Notes under the pieces: generated by a model
What the model was told of the DNA's origin: nothing
The model's database searches: none
Seen by the model: the letters and a program-made list of their open reading frames with translations, nothing else
Shown: one piece after another, positions 23,623 to 32,391 of the stretch
How positions within the stretch are numbered: the stretch's first letter is position 1
Layout of the letters: each line of letters opens with the position of its first letter
Program-made: the position numbers and the translations under genes
NCBI GenBank assembly: GCA_900542835.1
Contig: UQPB01000013.1
Location: forward strand, 16,053 to 80,052
Reading direction: 5' to 3'
Origin: an uncultured Pelosinus sp.
GTDB taxonomy: Bacteria > Bacillota > Negativicutes > Sporomusales > Acetonemataceae
DNA length: 64,000 nt

Positions 23623-26261
23623 GTCGCGCCCCTCGCGGGCGCGTGGATTGAAACGACTTGATTTTACAGGGCTAATGACTGGCGAGACGGTCGCGCCCCT
23701 CGCGGGCGCGTGGATTGAAACGGTTATTATTGTCACGTTGTAACGGACTGCATTGTCGCGCCCCTCGCGGGCGCGTGGATTGAAACCGCTGTCAATCGCC
23801 GCAGAGTACGCAGACGCAGGTCGCGCCCCTCGCGGGCGCGTGGATTGAAACAAAAAGGGTAAACGCAAAATGGCTCCGTTTGTTGTCGCGCCCCTCGCGG
23901 GCGCGTGGATTGAAACAATAAAGTACTTGCCGTCAAGCTTGCCGTAACCCGTCGCGCCCCTCGCGGGCGCGTGGATTGAAACACAATCCCTGGACAGGCG
24001 TCAGCGGTGAAGCCAGTCGCGCCCCTCGCGGGCGCGTGGATTGAAACGGGCCAGCTTTTCGGCGCGGGCGAGACTGCCGGTCGCGCCCCTCGCGGGCGCG
24101 TGGATTGAAACCGCTTAATTCCGCGAACTTTTTGGCGTTTGCAAAGTCGCGCCCCTCGCGGGCGCGTGGATTGAAACGTAACGGTCCGGCATCGTACTGC
24201 CGGCAGGAAGTCGCGCCCCTCGCGGGCGCGTGGATTGAAACCCCGGGAACAACCTTCGACAGAAACCAATATATGTCGCGCCCCTCGCGGGCGCGTGGAT
24301 TGAAACAGCCGCGCGACCGGGGCCTCAACAACTGGATCACGTCGCGCCCCTCGCGGGCGCGTGGATTGAAACTCGAAACCCATCCGGATAAGCTACACCT
24401 GGCTGCCGTCGCGCCCCTCGCGGGCGCGTGGATTGAAACGCAGCGGCCGGCCAGCAAAGGTAATGCTGCCGGGTCGCGCCCCTCGCGGGCGCGTGGATTG
24501 AAACATCAGGAAAATGCGGTAAAATATCCCGACTACGGTCGCGCCCCTCGCGGGCGCGTGGATTGAAACGCCTGAATTGGTTGGCTAAACAGTCCTTTTA
24601 CCCGTCGCGCCCCTCGCGGGCGCGTGGATTGAAACCGCAAATACCCAGCCGTCGTCTCTTAAATCAGAAGTCGCGCCCCTCGCGGGCGCGTGGATTGAAA
24701 CAGGTATAACGAAGAAGGGCGCAAGGAATTGCTGTCGCGCCCCTCGCGGGCGCGTGGATTGAAACTTATCGGCCAACTTAATCGATATGCCATCCTTGTC
24801 GCGCCCCTCGCGGGCGCGTGGATTGAAACAGGCCATGCGCCGCAACGCTCTCCATACTCACGTCGCGCCCCTCGCGGGCGCGTGGATTGAAACGGCGTCC
24901 TGGTTACGGCAGATAGATGGTCAACCGTCGCGCCCCTCGCGGGCGCGTGGATTGAAACCTGGTTATTGCTATCGTTAGGATTGTGTCGCCGGTCGCGCCC
25001 CTCGCGGGCGCGTGGATTGAAACTAAGGCACCCGTATATATAAACCAGTCTAGCCCAGGTCGCGCCCCTCGCGGGCGCGTGGATTGAAACCGGCTTGGCG
25101 TTAGGACCGTAATAAGTTTGCGTCGTCGCGCCCCTCGCGGGCGCGTGGATTGAAACATAAGCCATGATGGTTCCCCTCCCAATTCCAAATGTCGCGCCCC
25201 TCGCGGGCGCGTGGATTGAAACTTTGATCCTCCCTATAGAAAAGCACATTTATAGAGTCGCGCCCCTCGCGGGCGCGTGGATTGAAACCGGCAGCAGCAG
25301 GGAACTCTGCCGCGCGTCCTGCGTCGCGCCCCTCGCGGGCGCGTGGATTGAAACAAACAATCCGGATCAGCTGCGCCGAGGTGAGGGGTCGCGCCCCTCG
25401 CGGGCGCGTGGATTGAAACTTTTATATGTTGTCGCGGAACCGTACAACATGCGTCGCGCCCCTCGCGGGCGCGTGGATTGAAACGGCTATGATTACACCC
25501 ATGGAAAATTAAAGGGCGTCGCGCCCCTCGCGGGCGCGTGGATTGAAACTACCGACTATCTCGTCCCTCAATTGGTATCTCCAGTCGCGCCCCTCGCGGG
25601 CGCGTGGATTGAAACGTTAGCGTCCTTAAGCGGCAGCTTACCGTGCCGGTCGCGCCCCTCGCGGGCGCGTGGATTGAAACTGCACGGTGTTAATTCGGGC
25701 CTGATCCTCCGTTGTCGCGCCCCTCGCGGGCGCGTGGATTGAAACAGATAGTTAGCCTGATCCAGCCCTAGAGAAACAGGTCGCGCCCCTCGCGGGCGCG
25801 TGGATTGAAACACCGTTTTTGCCGGGTCAAGCGAGGGCAGCCCCCGTCGCGCCCCTCGCGGGCGCGTGGATTGAAACCAGGTCAACTATAAAGACTTGGA
25901 CCGCGGACGCGTCGCGCCCCTCGCGGGCGCGTGGATTGAAACTTATGACATCGAAAAAGCCTATCAAACCGGAACGGTCGCGCCCCTCGCGGGCGCGTGG
26001 ATTGAAACGAGCCGGCAGCATGGGCAACGGCATCGGCGGCGGTCGCGCCCCTCGCGGGCGCGTGGATTGAAACCGGTGCTCCGGGCGGAGAGGCTTATGC
26101 GCCCGGCAGTCGCGCCCCTCGCGGGCGCGTGGATTGAAACGCTGAATACTTCATCAACGTATGGAATCACCCGGTCGCGCCCCTCGCGGGCGCGTGGATT
26201 GAAACACCGGCTGCCCGTATGTTAAGCCGGCCCAGGGGTCGCGCCCCTCGCGGGCGCATGG
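23623..26261 (+). CRISPR. Type I-C CRISPR array: 40 full repeats plus one truncated, 40 spacers
   Basis: Repeats are 32 nt, starting GTCGCGCCCCTCGCGGGCGC and ending GTGGATTGAAAC. A 7-bp stem CGCGCCC/GGGCGCG lies around CTCGC, as expected for type I-C. I counted 40 complete copies from 23623 to 26205, all identical by eye, at a spacing of 64-67 bp, giving spacers of 32-35 nt. The 41st repeat starts at 26238 and breaks off after about 24 nt (one G-to-A change) where the IS element begins. No spacer is repeated and none obviously matches another part of this window. Translated frames across the array (QSTRPRGAR-type peptides) are artefacts. Confidence 0.97.
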
Positions 26262-27745
26262 GAGACCGTCCCAAATTATGTGTAAACCTCCGTTGTGGTG
26301 TAGAATAGAAGCAGAACAATGGAGGTTTATGTTATGGCGAGAAAGAATCGTACCCCGGAGGAAAATGAGCGTCGCGCAAAGATTTGCGAACTGCTGCAGA
26401 TGGGAAACATCAACAGCATGGACGATATCCAAAATCTGTTCAGGGAGACCATCGCGGAATTCATGGAAAACGGCCTAGAGGCAGAACTGGAGGATGAATT
26501 AGGCTACAGCAAGTACGACTACCGGAACAAGAACACGGCCAACAGCCGAAACGGCCACAGCAGCAAGAGGCTGCGCACCAGCTTCGGGGATGCGGAGATC
26601 TCCGTCCCCCGGGACCGCAAAGGCAAGTTTGAGCCGCAGATACTAAAAAGAACCAGACTAGCGTGAGCCAAGACATCGAAGAGAAGATTCTGTCCAGGTA
26701 CGCCAAGGGGATCCACTAGCGACATCGAGGCCCATATTCAGGACATCTACGGCATAGCGGTATCAGATACCACCGTCAGCCGCATCACCGACAAGATTCT
26801 GCCTATCGCGAAAGAATGGCAGCAGCGGCCGCTGGAGGCCATCTACGCAGTGGTTTTCCTTGACGCCATCCACTACCACGTCCGCAGTGAGGGGCAGATC
26901 GTGAAAAAGGCGGTCTACATCGCCATCGGTTTGGATTTGGACGGGAAGAAAGATGTCCTGGGCATGTGGGTCGGCGAGAACGAGAGCGCCAAGTTTTGGG
27001 CGACCGTACTCAACGGACTGAGGAAACCGAGGCGTGGAGGACATCTTCATCGCCTGCACCGACAACCTGACCGGCTTTTCATCGGCCATTGAGGCGGTCT
27101 ACCCGAAAACGGAGATCCAGCACTGCATCATCCATCAGTTGCGCAATTCCAGCAAAATATGTCTCCTACAAGGATCTGAAAGCGCTTATGGCCGACCTGA
27201 AGGCCGTCTACGCCGCCGTGGACGAGGCGGCCGCGCTGGATGCGCTGGATGTATTCGCACAACGCTGGGACAAGAAATATCCTAAGATTGCAAAGTCCTG
27301 GCGGGAGAACTGGGCGAACCTTAGCACGTACTTCAAGTACCCGCGGGAGGTGCGCAGGCTGATCTACACGACCAATACCATTGAAGGCTTCAACCGGCAG
27401 CTTCGGAAGGTGACCAAGTCCAAATCCGTGTTCCCCACGGACGACAGCCTCTTTAAAATGCTGTATCTAGCCATGATAGATATTACGAAAAAATGGACCG
27501 GACGGCGGCAGGATTGGAGCGTCATCCACGCGCAAATGGCCTTGTTTTTTGCTGACCGGATGCCCGAATAACACCGTCAGGTCCGGATGTCAATGGTAAA
27601 CAAGCGGCTTCGCCGCCCTTGACATCCGCCCCCGCCAGCGTTAAGTTGTAAATAAGGCGGCGTCGGACAAGCCGTTGCCGCCAATCAATATTTTGCTCTG
27701 TTCCGCTCCACTGTTCGGCGTTTACACAGCTTTTGGGATAGACCC
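26262..27745 (+). mobile_element. IS256-family element, degenerate, inserted in the CRISPR array
   Basis: The element holds one broken transposase reading frame. Its ends carry imperfect inverted repeats: the left end reads GACCGTCCCAAA then TTATGTGTAAAC, and the right end, read inward, GGGTCTATCCCAAAA then GCTGTGTAAAC. The left end cuts CRISPR repeat 41. The bases flanking the two ends (GGGCGCATG left, TAGAGCTAA right) do not match, so no target duplication survives and the right side has probably been rearranged. The exact ends are uncertain by a few bases. Confidence 0.8.
26334..27571 (+). pseudogene. IS256-family transposase, frameshifted
   Basis: The fragments together give a Mutator/IS256-type transposase of about 410 residues. 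It begins at ATG 26334 (MARKNRTPEENERR). Catalytic residues are visible in separate pieces: D in VVFLDAIHYHVR, D in ACTDNLTGF, and E in TNTIEGFNRQL. At least four indels break the frame: near 26650 (missing A in an A-run), near 26712 (about 2 nt missing, giving a stop), near 27025 (extra A) and near 27156 (extra A). The product cannot be functional as written. Three of the four changes are in A-runs, so sequencing error should be considered. Confidence 0.88.
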
Positions 27746-27830
27746 TAGAGCTAATTGCCACTTACCTCTAGGAATGACAAAAAGAGAACGGCCTCTGCAG
27801 CCCACGCAAATCCATCACTTTGTCTTAACG

Positions 27831-27878
27831 AAAACAAAAACAGCCGGAGGCTCACCGATTCAGGTTGGCTTCCGGCTG
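27831..27878 (-). terminator. Intrinsic terminator of the ridA-symporter-PLP operon
   Basis: On the minus strand an 8-bp core stem (CAGCCGGA with TCCGGCTG, arms 27871-27878 and 27841-27848, with further pairing inside) is followed by a T-rich tract (TTTTTGTTTT). It lies 28 bp beyond the ridA stop. Confidence 0.8.
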
Positions 27879-27905
27879 TTCATTAATAAAATGATCTTCG
27901 TTTGC

Positions 27906-28280
27906 TTATTTATAGGCTACTACTTCTAACTCAATATTTGAATTAAAGTGGAGCGGAGTTGTGGGGACAATAGACCTTGCCGGCCTATGTTCACCGAAAT
28001 ATTCGCCATAAAGAGCGTTTATTTTATCCCAAAGTTCAATGCCTGGAATATAGACGGTTGTTTTAAGAATTTTTTCCTTGCTGCTTCCCGCCGCCTCCAA
28101 GATATGGTCGAGATTTGAAAATACGGCTATAACCTGCTCCTCTAAACCAGTATCAACGAACTTTCCCGTCTGGTTATCAAATGGCAATATGCCCGAAATA
28201 TAGATCGTTCCATTATGCTCCACAGCCTGAGAATAATGCCCGTTAACCTCCAGAGCATCATTGGTTTTAATAAAATTCAT
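27906..28280 (-). CDS. ridA: RidA family reactive-intermediate deaminase
   Basis: A 124-residue member of the YjgF/YER057c/UK114 family. RidA proteins hydrolyse the enamine/imine intermediates released by PLP enzymes such as threonine or serine dehydratase. The key arginine is present (R102 in RPARSIVP), as is the N-terminal HYSQAVEHNGTIYISG motif. It lies 24 bp downstream of the symporter gene in an operon with a PLP enzyme of the threonine-synthase fold, which fits an imine-releasing reaction. The composition is AT-rich compared with most of the window. Enzyme class is well supported; the specific substrate is not known. Confidence 0.9.
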   Translation of the reverse strand: MNFIKTNDALEVNGHYSQAVEHNGTIYISGILPFDNQTGKFVDTGLEEQVIAVFSNLDHILEAAGSSKEKILKTTVYIPGIELWDKINALYGEYFGEHRPARSIVPTTPLHFNSNIELEVVAYK

Positions 28281-28304
28281 GTTTCCCTCCTGAGGAATAT
28301 TTAG

Positions 28305-29564
28305 TTACTGCTGTCTTCTAAGTTCTTGTTTCCTTGCATCGTTTTTTTCGCTCTTATCCACAGCTAAAGCGACAGCAATATCTCCAACTACGTTGTTGGG
28401 GGTCCTCCCCATATCAATGATACGATCCACCCCAGCGATAAGGGAAATGCCAACAAGAGGAATTCCCGCAATGGATAGTACGCCGGAAAGAATGATCAGC
28501 ATCATACCGGGTATACCCACAATTCCCATAGAGAGCAAAAGAGAAATTAGGATGATGTTAATTTGAGTTCCGGTTGTAATCGGCACACCGTAAACCTGTG
28601 CAAGAAAATTTGCCATCATAACACTATACATGGCTGTTCCCGCCGAGTTCATTGTACTGCCTAAGGAAATCAAAAAGCTATTTATCTTGGGATCGACCCC
28701 CAATTCTTCGGCAGCCTTCAGGTTTGCTGGTATAGACGCCAAAGAGGACGTTGTGCTAAATGCGACTAGAATGGGTACCTGCAGAATTTTCATGGTTTTG
28801 CTCAAAGGTTGATTAGTGCTTATTGCAATTAACGGCAGATAAATGAGTACCAAAAGACCAATTAATGCAACAAAGCAGATAAAGACAATCTTAATCAGCG
28901 GGATCAATACCTCTACTCCAAAGCTACCCACAGTACCTGCAATCAGGGCGCCAGCACCGATAGGAGCATACATCATAACAATCGCTGTCATCTTGAACAT
29001 AATCTCTTGAACCGCTTTTATAAAGTTTACGACAGGCTCAGCCTTTTCTCCAACAAGACCCATACAAATTCCGAAGAAAATAGAAAATAGAATAACGGGT
29101 ACAAGTTCAGTTCCTGACATTGCCGAGACTACATTTACAGGAATCATATTTACGATAATTTTCATGACTCCAGGGAATTGAGATGCCTCCACTCCCTTCA
29201 AGGTCTCCATGTTCAGATTTAAGCCTACACCTGGCTTGAAAATCATAACGCAGGCAAGACCAAGAAGAATGGCCAATGTTGTAGTCACGGCATATAACGA
29301 GATTGCTTTAGTTGCCACACGTCCCAATTTTTTGATGTCACTCATTCCGCTTGTCCCGGCGATCAGGGCACTCATCAGTAAGGGGACTACCAGCATTTTG
29401 ATTAAATTGAGAAAGATGTCTCCAAAAGGCTTGAAAATAGAAGCATCCAGCCTGTACTTATTGAAGATCAACCCTACGATTGTGCCGATTACAAGTGCTA
29501 CCACCATTTGAGTTGAGAGACCTACTTTTTTTCTTTGTGGTTTCGCTTCGTTCGCATTACTCAT
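28305..29564 (-). CDS. Dicarboxylate/amino acid:cation symporter (DAACS family)
   Basis: A 419-residue membrane transporter of the GltP/DctA/SstT type, driven by H+ or Na+. The serine-rich re-entrant loop is present (AFSTTSSLASIPANLKAAEELG), with the conserved SLGSTMNSAGTAMYS helix corresponding to the NMDGT motif, and a C-terminal DRIIDMGRTPNNVVGD region that contacts substrate. The change of Asp to Ser in NMDGT and the RTPNN tail suggest an amino acid or neutral substrate rather than C4-dicarboxylate, but this is uncertain. It probably imports the amino acid acted on by the PLP enzyme encoded upstream. Confidence 0.9.
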   Translation of the reverse strand: MSNANEAKPQRKKVGLSTQMVVALVIGTIVGLIFNKYRLDASIFKPFGDIFLNLIKMLVVPLLMSALIAGTSGMSDIKKLGRVATKAISLYAVTTTLAILLGLACVMIFKPGVGLNLNMETLKGVEASQFPGVMKIIVNMIPVNVVSAMSGTELVPVILFSIFFGICMGLVGEKAEPVVNFIKAVQEIMFKMTAIVMMYAPIGAGALIAGTVGSFGVEVLIPLIKIVFICFVALIGLLVLIYLPLIAISTNQPLSKTMKILQVPILVAFSTTSSLASIPANLKAAEELGVDPKINSFLISLGSTMNSAGTAMYSVMMANFLAQVYGVPITTGTQINIILISLLLSMGIVGIPGMMLIILSGVLSIAGIPLVGISLIAGVDRIIDMGRTPNNVVGDIAVALAVDKSEKNDARKQELRRQQ

Positions 29565-29601
29565 TTAATACATCCCCTTTCAACATTAAGGAACACTTGC
29601 A

Positions 29602-30717
29602 TCAATGGTTTCGGTGAAGCAATTCTGTTATTTCCGCGCCTGCTTTTAAGCCGTTTCCTGAAGCAATCATCACTACATCATCTGCCTCTTCGAAAATCCC
29701 TGTAGCCAAAAGTTCTTTGACACCTGCATAAGCTGTGGCAGAAGTAGGCTCAATATAAAATCCTTTGGAGATAATTTCTTTTAGGGCTGCGATGATCTTA
29801 TCCTCGCTTATGCTTAACACCGCACCGCCAGTTTCCCGAACAGCTTCAATTACCCGGTCTCCCTTGTTGGGTTTCGCCAGAGCAATTCCCTCTGCGACAG
29901 TACTCTTAAATGGCGAGGTATTATCTACTCCGGCAAACTCTCTATAAATGGGATTGCAGTTCTCGGCCTGTACCGCAAATAACCGCGGAAGTCTCGTTAC
30001 CTGCTTGTTTGCGAAAAGGTCCTTAAACCCATAGTATATACCAAGAATTGTGCTACCGTTTCCTGCAACAGCTACCACATTTTCAGGAGCCTCAAAGCCA
30101 TTCTGCTCCCATATTTCATAGGCAATCGCTTTTGTTCCCTCAACAAACATCGGGTGCCAGTTGTGTCCTGCATAGGATTCAAATTCTTGTTGGGCGGCTT
30201 GAGCAACATCTTCTCTTGTTCCGCCAATTTCATGGATTTCTGCGCCATAAGATTTTATTTGTATCAATTTTCCTGCCGAATTTCCTTTAGGTACATAAAT
30301 TTCACAAGGTATCCTACCAAGTGCACAGTACGCTGCAACGGAAGCCCCCGCATTGCCGGAGGAATCCTCCGTAATTTTTTCGACACCCTTATTGATCAAA
30401 TAGTTGACCACCATAACCGTACCGCGATCTTTGAAGGAACCGGTTGGCATGAGGCTTTCCATTTTTATTCTTAGCCTGCACTGAGAGTGGTTCGTGTTGA
30501 CGAGCGGCGTCAATCCTTCATTGTAGGTTGCTTTTAAGTCCTCGTATTTCAAAGGAAAAGCTTCATCGTATCTCCACATGTTGTACCGTTCTGTCTTGAT
30601 GTCATCTTTTGTAAACTTCACATGATGGTCTAACGCCAAATAGCCGCCGCAATCGCATCTCCATTTGTAATTGCTGTCATCATAAGTTTTGTGACAGCTG
30701 CTGCAAGCGAATTGCAT
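29602..30717 (-). CDS. Threonine-synthase-like PLP-dependent enzyme
   Basis: A 371-residue fold-type II PLP enzyme. The N-terminus has a small zinc-ribbon (C5, C8, C21, C23) as in many archaeal-type threonine synthases. The PLP lysine is K96 in PTGSFKDRG; EDSSGNAGAS binds the carboxylate and AVAGNGSTILG the phosphate group. AAAGGAG lies upstream of the ATG. The absence of other threonine biosynthesis genes and the presence of RidA, an uptake carrier and a dedicated regulator argue for a catabolic lyase, dehydratase or racemase rather than biosynthetic threonine synthase. That functional shift is an inference. Confidence 0.85.
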   Translation of the reverse strand: MQFACSSCHKTYDDSNYKWRCDCGGYLALDHHVKFTKDDIKTERYNMWRYDEAFPLKYEDLKATYNEGLTPLVNTNHSQCRLRIKMESLMPTGSFKDRGTVMVVNYLINKGVEKITEDSSGNAGASVAAYCALGRIPCEIYVPKGNSAGKLIQIKSYGAEIHEIGGTREDVAQAAQQEFESYAGHNWHPMFVEGTKAIAYEIWEQNGFEAPENVVAVAGNGSTILGIYYGFKDLFANKQVTRLPRLFAVQAENCNPIYREFAGVDNTSPFKSTVAEGIALAKPNKGDRVIEAVRETGGAVLSISEDKIIAALKEIISKGFYIEPTSATAYAGVKELLATGIFEEADDVVMIASGNGLKAGAEITELLHRNH

Positions 30718-30746
30718 TCGAACACATCTCCTTTGTAAAATATTTT

Positions 30747-30916
30747 ATAATATTTTATATAAAAATATATATTAAGATAAATATATATGTAATTTTATAT
30801 TGTGTCAACGGATAAATACATAAAAATATAATATTTTATATAATTTTGTGTATATTTTTATTGTTTAATATCAATATATAGAATTTTATTTAACAATGCG
30901 ATATAATATTTTATAT
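30747..30916. promoter_or_regulatory. Three direct copies of a 14-bp AT-rich motif in a divergent promoter region
   Basis: ATAATATTTTATAT occurs perfectly at 30747-30760, 30828-30841 and 30903-30916, with looser relatives nearby. The start-to-start distances are 81 and 75 bp, close to seven or eight helical turns. The region lies between the PLP-enzyme gene and the divergent YheO-type regulator gene. These are likely binding sites of that regulator; low-complexity AT sequence is the alternative. Confidence 0.55.
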
Positions 30917-30942
30917 AGTTGTGACGAAGGAAGTGAAATTTC

Positions 30943-31599
30943 ATGCATTCATTATTAAAAGGGTATATTCCTACTGCAAATATGATTGCAAGAACTTTTG
31001 GGCAAAACTGCGAAGTAGTGCTCCATGACCTTACACATCCCGTAAGTTCAGTGGTTTACGTTGTGAACGGCCATATCACCGGTCGGTCTGTTGGACAATC
31101 ATTTGACCATCTGGTGAAAAATGTTTTATTAAGCAAAAATTTTAGGGATGATTATGTGGTTAATTATGAATTCATAACTGCTACGGATAGAAAAATTAAA
31201 TCCTCATCATCACTCATTCGAGATGAGTCTGAAAAGGTAGTGGGGATGCTGTGTATCAATTATGATGTGAGTTTTTTAAATGAGCTTCATAGGCAACTGC
31301 TAGATTTTTTGCCATACTTGCCAGAACAGATTTCTGAACAAGAGCCAGGATCAGATTCCAACGTAACAGATGAAATAATGGTCATTATCGATCAATTGAT
31401 TGATGATATTATTGGAGATGCAGATGTTCACAGCTATAAAAAGAAGGATATACTGGAGTTGATCGAGTTCATGAACAAAAAAGGTGTTTTTTTGGTTAAG
31501 GGCGCGATAGATAAAGTAGCTGATCGATTAGATTTATCTAAAGTTACTATTTACAGTTATCTTAATGAAGTGAAGAAAATGCAGTCTCAAACAATCTGA
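30943..31599 (+). CDS. YheO-type transcriptional regulator (PAS + HTH, DauR-like)
   Basis: A 218-residue regulator. The N-terminal YheO-type PAS domain covers about residues 5-115 (FGQNCEVVLHDLTHP, VVGMLCINYDVSFL). A C-terminal helix-turn-helix of the HTH_22 type follows around 170-210 (GAIDKVADRLDLSKVTIYSYLNEVK). Relatives such as DauR control D-amino acid catabolism. GAAGGAAG precedes the ATG. It is divergent from the PLP-enzyme operon, with three copies of an AT-rich motif between them, so it most likely controls that operon and itself. The gene is AT-rich, like the rest of the cassette. Confidence 0.87.
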   Translation: MHSLLKGYIPTANMIARTFGQNCEVVLHDLTHPVSSVVYVVNGHITGRSVGQSFDHLVKNVLLSKNFRDDYVVNYEFITATDRKIKSSSSLIRDESEKVVGMLCINYDVSFLNELHRQLLDFLPYLPEQISEQEPGSDSNVTDEIMVIIDQLIDDIIGDADVHSYKKKDILELIEFMNKKGVFLVKGAIDKVADRLDLSKVTIYSYLNEVKKMQSQTI

Positions 31600-31829
31600 T
31601 CTGTGGTTCTAAGATTAAACCGAACCTTTAAAGTGCAGCATGAGTTTTTCGGAAGAAGAGTGCGATCATTACGTGGTAAAGCGATGTCGCCATCAAAGCT
31701 AAAAATTAAATGCTTATATTGACGTCCGCCAGTCTGGTTCCATAGTATTTTAGCAACCGCCATTTCTTTAGAGGCTATCTCCGGGTCAATACCAAAGCCA
31801 TGCATTGAAGATGGAACCGCTTTCATCAT
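31587..31829 (-). pseudogene. Relaxase/mobilisation protein fragment
   Basis: An 80-codon open stretch on the minus strand contains GFGIDPEIASKEMAVAKILW followed by GGRQYKHLIFSFD. This resembles the conserved stretch of MobA/VirD2-type relaxases (GINC-x-P-x-x-A-x-x-E-M then GGRQYYHFVQSF). The catalytic histidines and both ends of a relaxase are missing. It is best read as a remnant of a mobilisable element. The match is from memory of the family and is short. Confidence 0.5.
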
Positions 31830-32137
31830 CTTTGACGTAATGGCTTACCCGATCCTCTACCGTCAGCAGAACACCCTGGACAGTTTAGGCCGCCCAGGGT
31901 GTTCCGCTGACTTTATTGCAGGATGAGCAATAATTTATTTTGTGATGGATGGAAAAGAAGGATCGTGGTATTTTAGCATCAAGAATAGTGTGAGAGGTGA
32001 TGCGAATGCTGATCCGTAATAAGATCAAATCAGCAGAGCATAATAACGTCGGATTATTGTTGTAACCTCAGGAAGAGTAAGTCGTTCCAAGTTCTGGTCT
32101 TGGCTCAGCAATTAGTATGCTTTTATGTTACTTAAAT

Positions 32138-32219
32138 CGGCGCGTAGATTGAAACAGGGTGGAGTCCCTTCGGCACAGCGGCGACAGGTCGCGTCCCTCG
32201 TGGGCGCGTGAGAGATTAC
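32138..32219 (+). repeat. Relic CRISPR repeats with one spacer, likely the original array end
   Basis: Bases 32138-32155 match the last 18 nt of the array repeat with two changes, ending GATTGAAAC. A 32-nt spacer-like segment (32156-32187) follows, then a 32-nt repeat at 32188-32219. That repeat matches its first 23 nt with two C-to-T changes and diverges in its 3' part, as terminal repeats commonly do. Orientation is the same as the main array, about 5.9 kb away. Confidence 0.8.
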
Positions 32220-32333
32220 AAATTACACTGTGCAGGAATTTTCATTCCAGCGGCGAATTGCATTATCAAACAGTAAACTAAAAGCTGCACCTTGTGCGGC
32301 AGGTGGATTTTTCTGAAAATCACGGTTTTCATT

Positions 32334-32380
32334 TTCGCCACTCTATTCTCCTAGGGGAATGGGGTGGCGAATTTTTGTTT
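32334..32380 (+). terminator. Terminator-like hairpin directly before the EamA gene
   Basis: Arms TTCGCCAC (32334-32341) and GTGGCGAA (32364-32371), with more pairing inside (ATTC with GGAAT), are followed by TTTTTGTTTT. The T-run ends 12 bp before the EamA start codon at 32392. It could end an upstream transcript or act as an attenuator in the EamA leader. Confidence 0.65.
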
Positions 32381-32391
32381 TAGGGGAAAGG

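Larger units (their letters stand above)
31600..32391. other. Gene-poor debris zone between the AT-rich cassette and the EamA gene
   Basis: About 790 bp without an intact gene. It holds the relaxase remnant, an 11-bp inverted repeat (GAACACCCTGG at 31869-31879 with CCAGGGTGTTC at 31894-31904), two relic CRISPR repeats (32138-32219), and a terminator-like hairpin at 32334-32380. The rest is unassigned. The mixture suggests repeated insertion and deletion. Confidence 0.6.

Noticed and set aside
23733..26225. Open frames across the CRISPR array encoding repeated QSTRPRGAR, SIHAPARGAT or NPRAREGRD peptides
   Set aside because: They are translations of the 32-nt repeat in different frames, without ribosome sites. 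They are not tandem-repeat proteins.
26252..27754. Target-site duplication for the IS256-type element
   Set aside because: Flanks GGGCGCATG and TAGAGCTAA do not match, so no duplication can be claimed for the IS itself.
31869..31904. 11-bp perfect inverted repeat in the debris zone considered as a terminator or IS end
   Set aside because: No T-run follows on either strand, no transposase gene is adjacent, and no second copy was seen in the window.
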